Program-made: the position numbers and the translations under genes
Notes under the pieces: model-generated
What the model was told of the DNA's origin: nothing
Databases searched by the model: none
The model's input: the letters and a program-made list of their open reading frames with translations, nothing else
Shown: one piece after another, positions 11,608-22,947 of the stretch
How positions within the stretch are numbered: the stretch's first letter is position 1
Layout: the number at the start of each line of letters is the position of its first letter
Source of the DNA: Emydura subglobosa
Taxonomy: Eukaryota > Chordata > Testudines > Chelidae
NCBI GenBank assembly: GCA_007922225.1
Contig: ML679960.1
Location: forward strand, 510,032 to 574,031
DNA length: 64,000 bases
Reading direction: 5' to 3'

Positions 11608-14350
11608 CATCGCGCGTCCAGCACGTGCCACTTCCATTCCTCCTCTGACGCATGAGGCTTCGGGAAGAACACTGGCAGGAAGATGTCCTGGCTGGTGTGG
11701 AACTGTGACACCACTTTGGGCAAAAAGGCTGGGTGGGGCCTTAGCTGGACCTTGTCCTTATGAAAAAACATGTAAGGTGGATGTGAGGTAAGTGCTGTAA
11801 TTTCAGATACCCTCCTAGCCAAGGTGATGGCAACGAGGAAGGCTACCTTCCACAACAGCAGCAAAAGGGGGCAAAGGCTCAAACGGTGTCCCTGTAAGCC
11901 TGGAAAGGACTAAGTTTAGGTCTCAAGGGGATAATCAATCCCTAACCTGGGGTTAGTGTCTTTCTATACCCTTCAGGAACCTAGCCGCCATGGCGTGAGA
12001 GAAAACTGACCTCCCTTGGATCGGAGGATGGAAGGCTGAAATAGCGGCTAAATGTACTTTCAATGAAGTTGTGGTTAGGCCTTGAAGTTTAAGGTGCAGA
12101 GGGCAGTCCAACACCATCTGGATTGATGCTTGGTGGGGCGTGACCACCTGGGCTGTGGTCCAGCATGTGAACCTTTTCCACTTGGCCCAATGTGCCGCCC
12201 TGATGGAAGGTTTCCTGCTACCCATTAGTATTGCCTGCATCTGATATGAGCAAGCCCGTTCCTCTAGGCTCAGCAACTCAGCCTCCAGAATGTCAGATGC
12301 AGGGACTCCAGGTCTGGGTGCAGAAGTCGTCCCTGGTCCTGGGAAAACAGGTTGTGCCATGCGGCAGCTCTATGGGAGGTGGGGGAGAGGACACAGACAG
12401 TTCCAGGAGCATCGTGAATCAGTGTTGCCTGGGCCACGTAGGTGCCATAAGGATCACATTCGCCTAGTCTCTTTTGATTTTTAACAGGACTCTGTGAATC
12501 AACAAGATGGGAGGGAAGGCATACAGAAGCCTCTCCGACCACGAAAGTCGGAAGGCATCTGACAGCGCTCCCTCATCGAGCCCGCGAATGGAGCAAAAAT
12601 GACTGTCCTCCTTGTTGACCTTGGAAGCAAAGAGATCCACTTCAGGAAAGCCCCACCTCTAGAAAATCATATCGGCTACCAACAGGTGGAGAGACCACTC
12701 ATGGCAAGGTCAGAATGTCCTACTGAGTTGATCCGCTATGGTGTTCTTGATACCAGGGAGGTGAGAAGCCAAGATGTGAATATTATGCCCTATCACTAGG
12801 TTCCACAGACTCGCCACCTCCTGACACAGGTCTGGGAAGTGGGCACCACCCTGCCTGTTGATGTAATACATTGCAGCAGTGTTGTGCATCAGAACCTGGA
12901 CTACCTTGCCTCTCAGGAAGGAAAGGAATGCCCCGCATGACAAGCAAATCGCCCTGAGCTCCCTTGACCAGGTCCCTTGGGTGCTGTGGCCTGAGCTCAT
13001 GTGCGCCCCTCACACTCCAAGTCCGAAGCATCCATTACCAGAGTCACCAAGGGAGCTAGATCTGCAAAGAGGATCCCTTCTATCGCCGACTGGGGGGTCT
13101 AATCACCATCCGAGGGAGACTAGGACTTGTGGGGGCACAGCGACCACCCTATCCAACGGGTGCCTGCTCGGGGCATACGCAGATGCCAGCCATAGCTGGA
13201 GTGACCTGAGTTTCAGACGTGCATGACGCAGCACATAAGTAAACACTGCCATATGGCCCAGTAAATGCAGGCAAGTTTGTGCTGTCATAAGGGGAGAGGC
13301 GCATAGGCTCATGAACAGGCTCGACATGGCCGCGAACCGAGGCTATGGTAGAAACACCCTGGCCTGCGTATAGTCAAGAACGGCCCCAATGAATTCTATT
13401 CTCTGCACTGGCATCAATGTGGATTTTTTTTTGTTCACCAGCGGACCCAGACGGTAACGGGTGGCCCGAGCTAAGTCCAGACTGATTTGGACATGGGCCT
13501 GTGACCTGCCTCTGATTAGCCAGTCGTCCAGATATGGGTAAGTCTGATAATACGCCTGAGATACGCGACCACCACCACCATGCATTTTGTAAACACCCTT
13601 GGGGCGGACGACAGACCAAAGGGGAGGGCCATAAACTGGTAGGAACACTCCACCACAAACTGGAGGAAACGCATGTGTCCTGGCAATATCGTGATATGAA
13701 AGTATGTACCCTTCAGGTCGAGGGTAGCATACCAGTCTCCTGGATCCAAGGAGGGGATGATGGAGGCTAGGGAGATCATGAGGAACTTCAGCTTTCTAAT
13801 GTATCTGTTTAGTCCTTGCAGGTCCAAGATGGGCCAGAGGCCCCCTTCTGCCAATCAGACACATACAATTGATTGGAAAGTCCAGATATATCAAGTTTCT
13901 AGTAGAACTGTGGAGCTTGCAGGCTTGTATAGTCCCTCTGGTGTACAGCCAGTACCTGGGTCTTAGTCCTTTGTTTCACAGCTTCAGTTCAGTTCAGTTG
14001 TAGATGAGTTAATCCATAGGTAGCTGAAGACTGATGACTGAAGACAAAATGGATGTGGTGCAGCTGCCTTTTATGTCCCTTTGCCATGCTGCTGTCATGG
14101 GGGTCACTAAGCGGGAAGGGCTCGACACAAGACTTACAGGGCTTAAAGCCCAGAGATCGGAGCATACCCCACTGCCAGGAGGAGGTCCCTAAGGGAACTA
14201 AACCTTTACTAAACTATTTACAACTGTTCACTAACAAAACACACCAACTACTCAATTAACAACTACTTAAGAACACTTAAGCAAACAATGAACGCAGTTC
14301 CAGTAACCATCAGTGGCGGAAAGAAGGAACTGAGGGGGCATAGGGCTGGC
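11607..14350 (-). pseudogene. DIRS retrotransposon fragment B: gag start, RT-RNase H, recombinase (3' truncated)
   Basis: Minus strand, 14350 downward. The 5' leader (gttccagtaaccatca near 14297) and the first gag codons (LGFKPCKSC, LSDPHD, about 14100-14165) match the DIRS copy at 45070-50915. An LTR-like piece (13855-14094) follows. RT comes next, with LDPGDWYATLDLKGTYFH at about 13700-13750, MALPFGLSSAPRVFTKCM and YLDDWLIRGRS near 13530. RNase H carries TAAMYYINRQGGAHFP near 12850. The recombinase carries GSRKPSIRAAHWAKWKRFTC near 12200 and ARRVSEITAL at about 11810. Recombinase then stops within the HVLDARC motif at 11607. Gag and the first part of RT are deleted, and the C-terminal recombinase block with its tyrosine is lost. 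Confidence 0.88.
13855..14094 (-). repeat. Fragment of the LTR-like repeat inside DIRS fragment B
   Basis: This is the reverse complement of the repeat at about 8180-8440. The words acatacaattgatt, ccagtacctgggt and gccatgctgct match the inverse of the first copy in order. It sits exactly between the gag start and the RT of fragment B, replacing the missing coding sequence. Confidence 0.85.
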
Positions 14351-15487
14351 GGCGCCACCCTCAAATTGTTGTAAGCGTTATCTAGGCACCACTACAAATT
14401 AATGATATGCCATTATTTTGTACAAACATTATTTTTGCATAAAAAGCTCCCAACTGCAGTATAGCCACACCCCACGAGAGGTTGGCAGTACACTCAGTCA
14501 CTGTAAGAGGGGACTGTCTTACTTCAACAATACCACATGTCTGTGGTTAGCAGGCTCCACAGGGACTCCCATCTAGTCATCAGACAGAAGAACAACATCT
14601 GGAGCCCAGGGCTTTAAGAATAAGAGAGCTGAGGGTGAAAATTGGGTCATCAACCCTCAAGTATGTCAGGAAAATGGGAGACCCCTTACTACCATGGTAG
14701 ATAGAGGGGAGAAACAACAGAGTTTCATTTGGTTTTATTAATGACTCTAGACAATAAAAACTGAAGAGAGAAGTTATAGCTGTTGAGATTGGGCAAAAAT
14801 GTCTTTAACACATTTTTTTGAGGAGGATCATTGTGGAGAGAAAAAGGGAGGAAGGAAAATTCTGGCTCTGAACATTACTCACACACACCCATGATGATGA
14901 TGATTTTTTTATTCACTTTTATATATAAACTCAGCTTTATTAATTTCTGCCAGCTGTGATGGATTCATTAACTGCTTTATGAGTTTTGAAAAGTTGTTCA
15001 TGAATTGGTTAGAAAATATTAATCCAGCCCTTTGACTTTTTTATAGTTGTTCTTACTTTATTTGCTCTAGTAAAGAATGAACTGCAGCAAGATGATAATT
15101 TTGTGTACTCTCTAAGCACCTATTATCTTCTCAATTCTAAAAAGATAGTTACTGTAACACAGCAACTGCCATGTAAGCTTAATACTGATGTTCTCTCAGA
15201 GTAAAAAGCAAAACAAAATCCATGCTTCATCACAACTTGTGAAGGTCTGTACTTTTTTGTTTAATAGGTTTCCATGGCAAATTTGTCTAGCAGCAAGAGC
15301 AGTACATTGTATATCAGGAGATTTGAGTTCTGCTCTCGGCTTAATGGCTGGCTCTCTGCATGATATGGAGCAAGAAACTTAGGAGAAAATCTACTCCCAA
15401 GTGGAGTGAAGTCCTTGGAAGTTACTCCAAAACCTGCATCATCATCATCAAAACATTTTAAAGTGAACATAAGGAGATTAAGTCTGA
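14351..15487. other. No gene recognised
   Basis: No coding block or repeat that I can name. A short (atg)n run is at 14891-14904. Confidence 0.5.
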
Positions 15488-15781
15488 GCCCTGGTCCACA
15501 CTCACCTGGCGATTCGGCAGCAGTCAACGGGAGTTACGCAAACTACACAGAGTAGCTTGCATAAGTCCCGTCGACTGCTGTGCTTCCCTTCTGTGTGCTG
15601 TCTACACTGTGCTGCACCAACTCGAACAGTGTTCCGTCAACGCAGCGCTACGTTACTTGATGGGGTGGTTTTACTCAGTCAACTTCCTGATCGATTGAGC
15701 AGGTTTACACTGACTGCTCAATTGATCTGGAAAGATCAATCTGGCGGCAGCGAATTTGCCGCCGTCAGTATGGACAAGGCC
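15488..15781 (+). mobile_element. MITE, family C (Harbinger-like)
   Basis: Terminal inverted repeats: ccctggtccacact at the left and, read in reverse complement, ggccttgtccatact at the right. The internal sequence includes gagttacgcaaactaca and gcagcgctacgttacttgat. The same family lies in reverse orientation at 34712-34967. Non-coding. The TIR resembles that of the autonomous Harbinger at 25161-29282 (ggcctgatctacactaca), which could have mobilised it. Confidence 0.75.
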
Positions 15782-15949
15782 TGAGACTACTCCTCTTCTG
15801 GGTTTCTTGCTTCCCTGTTCACCAAACCTTGTGCTGTAAAGCCAAAAGTCTTGCCCATCCATCCCTATGAATAGAACTGGGTCACCAAAAAAATAGTTTA
15901 GTCGCCAAAAAAAATACAGCGTGCGGTCAGCCCAAAACTATTCACCAAT

Positions 15950-16236
15950 TTATGCAAGAGAATGCCCTAAGCACTGGGCTATAGGATATTCTGGTCTGGG
16001 TGTCTCTCAATTGCTCCTGTTGAAGCTGTACAAGTTTGTGTAACAATTAAAAATGCATGGGAACAAGAACTTGAACTTGTTGGGTCTCTCCCCTCTCAAA
16101 TGAGTGTCCTCCACTGTCTCTCTGGCCCTCTGATTATTGAGGTGTTTTATACAAAATGAAACAGCTTAACAGAAGCAACTGCGAAAGACCCACACCAGAA
16201 TATCCTATAGGCCAGTGGTTAGAGCATTCTCATGCA
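15950..16236. repeat. Long inverted repeat, 47-bp arms, about 193-bp spacer
   Basis: The reverse complement of 15950-15996 matches 16190-16236 with about five differences over 47 bp; both arms contain accagaatatcctata. The right arm (gccagtggttagagcattct) resembles the A-box end of a tRNA-derived SINE, so this may be a fold-back SINE pair or a MITE. The spacer is non-coding. Confidence 0.8.
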
Positions 16237-16559
16237 GCATAAGACAACCAATTTCCTGCTCTCTGTCAAGCAGAGGCACGAACTGAACACAGGTCTCACA
16301 CATCACAGGCAAGTGGCTGAAAATGAAACATTTTGTTTCGGGTCAAATTAAACTTTTTGTTCGACCCAAAATGAAATCTGTTGACTTTTTCAATTCACCA
16401 AAATTTTTCAGAATTTTCTGTTTCGGTTGAACCAAAACAATTTTTTGATTTTTTGGAATTGCCACTGAACCAAAAATATTTCAGTTATTCACCCAGCTCT
16501 GCCTACAAATCCATTCTATTGTATACAGCGCTGGAGGAAAAATTCTTAAATGTTTCACT

Positions 16560-16715
16560 TACGTAGCTGAAAAGAGCCAGCTATGGTGCAAACTTCCAGA
16601 GCAGATCAGACAAGTCTAGTGTCTGATGATCTTTAGGAACTTTTGCAAAAACTTCCCTCTTCAAAAGAGCCTTTCTAGCATAAGAATGACACTCTCATCA
16701 TTGGACACCCCTGCT
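16560..16715 (+). mobile_element. L2 LINE 3' fragment
   Basis: The plus frame reads LWCKLPEQIRQV and, after a stop, IFRNFCKNFPLQKSLSS. This corresponds to the C-terminal LWN.LPEEIR...F...LKTFLF motif of L2 ORF2, also seen at 36250-36330. Only this tail survives, followed by a short A tract (16734-16747). Confidence 0.65.
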
Positions 16716-16749
16716 AGCTATAAGCCCCTACCAAAAAAAAAAAAAAAGG

Positions 16750-17577
16750 AAATTAATAAAATCTTTAAAACAAGACAGCCATACTCCATGCAGCATTTTA
16801 TTTTGATCATGAGGAGTCTGACATTTCTCACATGAATTCCACTAGGGGACTTCACTGCTGAGGTTTGATTTTATATGGAAAGCATTCAGTTATTACAATT
16901 ATGGGTAGCAGTATAAAATGCTTAGATAGTTACATAGATACTTATTAAACTTATAGAAGTAATATTTTCATTTATCCTTTATTTTTCACTTTCGTTTTAA
17001 AATTTCTTTAAAAAAAAAATTAAATCCTAAAACCCTCATCTATATATCAATTAAATAACTAATATGCTACTACATTTTTATGTTAATCATTTGTTTCGAG
17101 TGCTTTAAAGTCAAAGAAAGGTTAATAATATTATACATTATTTTCCTGGAAAATATATTCTGAGGACACTGATCATACTTTCACTAAATCAGACCTATTC
17201 TAACACTAAAAGGTACATTCAACTAATCCAGGATATTATAAAATAAGCATTTTGAACAAATAGAAAAACAAAGACAGTTACAATGAAAAGATCGTAAGTC
17301 CTGAAAAACTAGTACAATGAAATGAGGTAAAAGTTAGAGGTAGTCTCGTTTAATGGAAATAACAACAATAATTAATATATTATTATAAAGAGTTGTAACA
17401 TTATTCCCTTAACTGGATTACCCATACATTTCTGTAAATACTTAGAGCATACCAGTCAGCTCCAGCTAATGTGTGTTGAGGGCAAGATGCTAGATTTTCA
17501 TCACACCACATTATTCTAGCCTTTCCACATCTTTAAGATACAACTATTAGCTCAAGCCAAGGTCAGAGACTGAGGGC
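16750..17577. other. AT-rich sequence, no feature recognised
   Basis: Very AT-rich, with no open frames of note and no named repeat. Confidence 0.5.
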
Positions 17578-17755
17578 TTATCTACACTTATAGCACTGCA
17601 GCTGCATACTACCTATGCCAACAGGAAAGCTTCTCCTGTCAGCACAGGTACTCCACCTCTATGAGAGGCAGTAGATGTGTCAATGGGAAAAGCGTTTTAA
17701 TGTAGACACAACCTTAGTTATACCAACATAAGTTTCTATTGTAGACCAAGCCTGA
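17578..17755. mobile_element. MITE, family D (Harbinger-like)
   Basis: Starts gggcttatctacactta and ends gtagaccaagcct. The reverse complement of the end (aggcttggtctacaa) pairs with the start. The body carries aatgtagacacaacctta and gttataccaacata. A related 3' half is at 55311-55415. Confidence 0.65.
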
Positions 17756-19070
17756 CGTCGGTTTGTGATATGCATGTGTCTATATTTTAAAAAGTCAACT
17801 ACTTTCCCACCTACCTGACATTATCTGGCCCTATGAAATACAATTTTCCCAACAGAATTTGTCAAACACTTTAACTGGGAGTGGCATTTCAGTCTTTCAT
17901 GATAACCAGGCTCAGAAGCACAACTACAATACAGACCTTCCTCTATCCTGTAGCTGAGTATCTTTTCACCAGACAAATCTAGGAACTGTTAGTACCCATT
18001 GATTTGAATGTGAGCAGGATTAAGCCCTTAAATTAATGGACAGCCACATTTTATACCAGTTGAAATTTCAAGTGATGAACTGTAGCCTCAAGAAAAACAT
18101 AATTCAGTCTGTATGGACCTCAAGGAAAGCAGTAATTCAGTCTGTAAGGACCAAAAGACATGCCTAACTATAGTGGAGTCAACAAGGGAGCTTCTTAATG
18201 ATAAATAACACATGTCCCTGTTAGAGCTAATCAGACACATAGCCTAAAAAGTACTTTACTTTAATTCGGCTAGGGAATATGAGAAATACAAATGCTTACT
18301 TTATTGATTTTACATGACAGACATTTAATCGGAAATGGCACCATTCATCAGTTTAGTTGTCGTTTGTAAACATTTTGCAGTGGAGAATGCTCCTGGGATG
18401 GTTTATTGAGTCACTGCTTTTAGTGTGTAGCTAGCCTGATTGATTGGCTTCAGAATTACTGAGCACCCAAACATCTCTTTTAAGTCAATAGAAGCTATTG
18501 TAGCTCTGCACCTTTGAAAAATCAAGCCACTCTTTTAGGTAATAAAACAACACACGAACAAAACAATAGACTGACAAAATTGACAAGTCTTGTCCTTGGC
18601 CAATTTTTATAATTCTGTGACTACATAGCGTACACTATACAAATAATAATAATACACTCCAGTGTAAGGCTACAGTCATACCCAAATAGTATAATTACTA
18701 AATATACACCAGCAGTATGGTATTGGGTTGCAACTGTGCCCAAACACCACATCTACAATCCATCTTCTAGTACACAGAACACATATTAAAAATAGCACTA
18801 CGGCATATTTGTCATGCTCTTGTTTCATTTGTCATGTCTCATAGGAAAAATAAGACAGTTTATCTTTCAGCTCCAATGACTAAAAGACTGCATGGTACAT
18901 TAAAGAATTAAGATACAAATTAGATGTTGGTCTCAAAATAATCATTATTTTGTTCCAAAAATTACTATCCAAGAAACTATACTTTAGTTAGAATTAAAAG
19001 ATGACAGACAAAAAACAGGTTATCAGCATTGCCCATTCTGTTAAAAAAACCTCTGCATGTTTTTTAAACA
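17756..19070. other. No feature recognised
   Basis: AT-rich, non-coding. A decayed direct repeat occurs at about 18095-18150 (aattcagtctgtatggacc and aattcagtctgtaaggacc). Confidence 0.5.
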
Positions 19071-19074
19071 TTAA

Positions 19075-19300
19075 ATGTTGGGCTCTTTTTATTTGCTTTC
19101 TGGTTTCTGAGCCTTTAGGACATATTTGCTTCAGGGTTTCAAGCTCTTCTCTACCACTATGAAAGTGAGAAGCTTTTTATTATTTTTAAATAAAGGCTGA
19201 GATTATTCTGCAGTCTCCTGATTCCAATAGCTGGGGTTTTAAGAAAAACACCAAATATCATGAGACTCACAATCAAATCATGGGAGCTGGCAACACTTGA
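19075..19300 (+). repeat. Unnamed interspersed repeat A, copy 1
   Basis: Shares ttctggtttctgagc, the shared block gggctctttt, and tttaagaaaaacaccaaata, in the same order and orientation, with 52615-52890. I cannot assign it to a class; it has no coding potential. Confidence 0.7.
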
Positions 19301-19733
19301 ACAGGTAAGGGGAAGAGTGTGAAGAATGTATTTCTAGCCACTCTCTCTCTCAAAAAAAAAAAAATAGCAGTTCAGACTTTGCCAGGTGCAAATGTTTTAT
19401 ATGTGCTCCTGTCTTGGGATAGCTGTGTAAACAGACTCAAATAACAAATGGGTTAGGCAAATATTTGCTCTAATGTGTTTGAATGAAACATAGCAAAATA
19501 TCCACAAGCTGTATAACCTTAAAAACAAAACAATAAAGAAAAAACCCCAAAAAGCAAATACACAAAGTAATGCAGCTAACATGCACATGACAATCTATAT
19601 ATTCAAAGTAGCTTTAAACCGTCTTTCAAATATCTATCAATGGAGAGAGGCATTGTTATTTGGATAATGAAGGGAATGAATGTTACTTAAGTCGCCATTC
19701 AAAAGAAGTTTGCACTGTCATAATTTGCTGGTC

Positions 19734-19975
19734 CCAGAATATTAGAGACAAAGTGGGTGAGGTAATATCTCTTACTGGACCAACTTCTGCTGGAGAAAGA
19801 GACATGATTTCAAATTACAGAATGCTCTTCTTCAGGTCTGAGAAAGTATTCATAGTGTCATAGCTAAAAACAAGGTAGACCAAATTGTTTAGCATAAGTT
19901 GTTAACGCATATAGTAAGAGACGATTTCAGGTGAAGTAGCCCGTTAACACCTCTGCAGTCATAGGACAAAACAGG
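19734..19975 (-). mobile_element. Penelope-like element, 3' UTR copy reversed relative to its ORF
   Basis: Contains ggtgaggtaatatctcttac and accaacttctgctgg (the terminal hairpin region), then gtttagcataagttgttaac. This is the family 3' UTR in reverse complement. It directly abuts the plus-strand ORF remnant and is repeated in the same orientation at 21396-21605. Such partial inverted or tandem termini are known for Penelope-like elements. Confidence 0.75.
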
Positions 19976-19984
19976 AAAAAAACT

Positions 19985-20823
19985 CAACTATATAGAAGAA
20001 ATCTGCAGATCACCCCACTTACCTTCACAGATCTAGTAACCACCAAACTCACTATCTACAGCCAGGCAATCAGATACACAGAATATACTCCCCAAGGAGA
20101 AAATCCGGGATACACACACCTTGACACACTTAAAGCTGCCTTCACCAAGCAAGGACACTCCATTACCAAAGAAGTAGATTGCATTATGGAAAGGGCCATT
20201 CAAATACCCCAAGAGACCCTGCTTCAATATGGAAAACAAAAATCCTCTGACTGCACACCCCTAGTTGTCACCTATCATCCCATACTGGAACTCATATGGG
20301 GTATCATGAAATAATATAACCCATACTGGATGGGAACCACATCCTGAAATAAATCTTTTCCAAATCCCCTCTTCAGGCCTTCAGACAACCCCCAAGTCTT
20401 GCCAAGCTCATGATCAGAAGCAAACTCCACTAGACCAGGACTCACCAACTGAAAGTGGTGCCAGATCCTGCCATAACAACAGATGTAAAACCTCTACTGC
20501 TACAATGACAAACATGCCTTTAAGATTAAAGGGTCCTACACATGCCTATCACAACACGTGCTGCATATCATCCAATGCACTAAATGCTTCAATAACAACT
20601 ATGGGGGTGAAATCATCACTACACTCTCAAATGAACTCATACAGAAACCTGTGGGTGGACACTTCACAAAACAATCTGACCTCTCCGATCTTGTTCTCAA
20701 AGGAAACCTGGACAAAATCTTCAAAAGACAAATCTGGGAACTTCAATTCATAATTTTGCTAGACATTAAAAATCATGGATTCAATAGAGACCCTAGATTT
20801 ATAGCTTATTACAACCATCTATA
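19985..20823 (+). pseudogene. Penelope-like ORF remnant: RT C-terminus and GIY-YIG-type endonuclease region
   Basis: The RT C-terminal segment reads IYSQAIRYTEYTPQGENPG, then AFTKQGHSITKEVDCIMERA and LVVTYHPILELIWGIMK (about 20040-20310). After several stops the endonuclease region follows: HIIQCTKCFNNNYGGE at 20561, KPVGGHFTKQSDL and, near the end, GFNRDPRFIAYY. In Penelope-like elements RT is fused to a C-terminal GIY-YIG nuclease that nicks the target. Here the GIY-YIG core is barely recognisable (the IYxG motif is degraded) and stops break the frame, so it is dead. The RT core is absent. Confidence 0.8.
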
Positions 20824-21246
20824 CATAGGCGTGCGCACGGGGTGTGCCCAGGCATACCCTAATGCAGGGGAGTCTAACTTTTTTTTCCTGCCCTCGAACC
20901 TTTTCGATGAGGGCCAGTAGAGCTGCCGCCAAAAGAGCAGAGGGCACACGTGATTTCTAGGCAGACGGCCATATAAAGCGAGCTGCCGCCGAAAATGAAG
21001 GAGCCGTGCGTAGCCGAGTGATGTTGTGGTGGATGGCAGCATGCCGCGATCTGCCGCCAAAATCCTGTTCCACAAGAGATTTCTCGGCGGCGACTAGTAC
21101 GCGGCGAGAATTCCGCCGGTGGGCAATTCAAATGTGGCCCACCAGTGGAATTCAGTTTTACATCCCTTATAAAGATCCTGAGTGCACACTCGAATGGAAA
21201 TTCTCTGGGTGCACACCCTAATGAAAGGTGCTGCGCATGCCTATTG
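20824..21246. mobile_element. hAT-type MITE, 423 bp, with perfect 8-bp target duplication
   Basis: Flanked by catctata at 20816-20823 and again at 21247-21254. The ends are inverted: cataggcgtgcgcac at the left and, in reverse complement, caataggcatgcgcag at the right. CA...TG ends with 8-bp duplications are the hAT signature. The GC-rich interior carries repeated gctgccgcc words (20927, 20981, 21050). No transposase is encoded. It sits in the 3' end of the Penelope ORF. The homologous inverted copy at 21561-21600 lacks it and shows the empty site. Confidence 0.93.
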
Positions 21247-21605
21247 CATCTATAACCCACTAACCACTAAACTAACTTTTGTCAAATGACTCACTAAAAA
21301 AGCAGTGAAAGATTTCCATCCTATTTTTTATTCTGCAGCTTGGGGAAAAGAAAAAGGAAATAAAAAGGGAAAAGCAATTGATCCTCATGATAACATACTT
21401 AGAGTGTCACAGCTAAATACAAGGCGGAACAGATTGTTTAGCATAAGTAGTTTTCACCTATTTCAAGGGACCATTCAAGGTGGAGTAACATCCTTCCAGC
21501 TCTAGGGAATTGAGGAGTGGGGTGAGGGAAGGAAAGCTGCTGGAGGGGGTTGTAAGTGGGTTAGATAGATTATTGTAATAAACCACAAATTCAGTGATGC
21601 CTATA
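21247..21605. mobile_element. Penelope-like 3' part, including an inverted second copy
   Basis: After the MITE, ataacccactaaccac continues the element in the plus direction to about 21295. From about 21396 to 21605 the sequence is the reverse complement of the same ORF-end plus 3' UTR (agagtgtcacagctaaatac, gtttagcataagtag, aataaaccacaaattcagtg). The inverse of 21555-21600 aligns with 20785-20823 joined to 21247-21262. A detached terminal scrap (gatatcttaggaccgaca) is at 21903-21960. Confidence 0.75.
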
Positions 21606-21960
21606 GTTAAATTTGCCTATCAGTGCTGCTTGTAAAAAATATATATTTGGGTGGGTTGGATTAAATCTTGTTGTTATGGGATGGGTGTAATCACTGCCTT
21701 TCTTTCTGGATGAATGTGAAAAAGAGACTGAAATAATAATAGTCTCCAAGCCCAAAATACAGGCACATGTCTCCAACCAAAACAAAAATAAATGCCAGGC
21801 TGACCAGAAATTTGAATGCTCTGGACTTTGGGTGAGGGAGGGATGGAGGAGAAGCTGCAGACAGCAGAGGTTATGACTTTGTAACACTGTAACACTCTCC
21901 TTGTCTCTCTGATATCTTAGGACCGACACAGCTATGCCTATATGCAGTATTGTTGTAGCC

Positions 21961-22940
21961 ATCACTTTCCATAATAACACCCTACTTTCAGTTGCTTATA
22001 ACATTGCCAAAGTAATGCTTTAGGCTGAAATTTTCTATGGTGGGTGTCTGCCTCAGGCTGACCCCTATTCCCCACCCACATCTTCCTTTCCTCAAAGTTA
22101 CAGTAAAAACAATTAAGCTATTTCTGAGAATAAGCTTAGGGAAAGATATGGTCTGTTCATTTTAAAAAAATAAAATCTTATGCCAGTTTTAGTGAGTAGT
22201 GTTAATGACTCCAGGCTTTGGAGCAGGACCTTGAAATTTGATGGAGGGGTCAAGCTAGTGTCAAGACGAGCTTTTTGCTGTCCTGCTCAAATTTGGCCAA
22301 GTTAAAATTGCTGTTTTGACATGCTCAGTAGAGGCTACCTACAGTTTGAGAGCTAAATTCTTCAAAGATTCCATCTGTACCTAGCACGCTTCAATCAAGG
22401 GCTAGGGTTCCCTGACAGGTGCCACCAGACACCACCAGAGCTGACATCAGGGAGTCAGCCTCTCAGTGCTCTCCCTGCTGACACCCTGGCAGCACCCTGA
22501 CTCCAATGCATAGACTCAAATGTCATAACATGGGATTTTCTAAAAAGCCTAAAGAAGTTAGGCACATAACTCCAACTGAATTTCAAAGGACACTGGACAC
22601 TCAGTTCCATTAAGCCCCTGTGTAAATCCCAGTTATTGACATTACATCCTAATCTCTAAAAAGGGGAGTGAAAGTATTACACTACCTAGTCTAAGGACCT
22701 TCAGTTCTTTTAGTCAAATGAAACTCTCAATGAAGTTATAGGATCTAATTCAGATCTAGTGTATGTGGTACAATTCCATAAAAGTCAATGGAATTCATAC
22801 TAGGTTGGAGTTGGGTGATAGATTTCATCAGTAGTTTTTGGAATCACCCAGGGATTCTGACCCAGATACCCCTCTCAAATATTCCATCCCATGTCTTTTA
22901 AATGTCATACAGAACAATGGGGCCTCTTGACTGACACAAC
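21961..22940. other. No gene recognised
   Basis: Non-coding. A block around 22200-22340 (gctttggagcaggacc) looks repetitive but I cannot name it. Confidence 0.5.
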
Positions 22941-22947
22941 TAACTTA

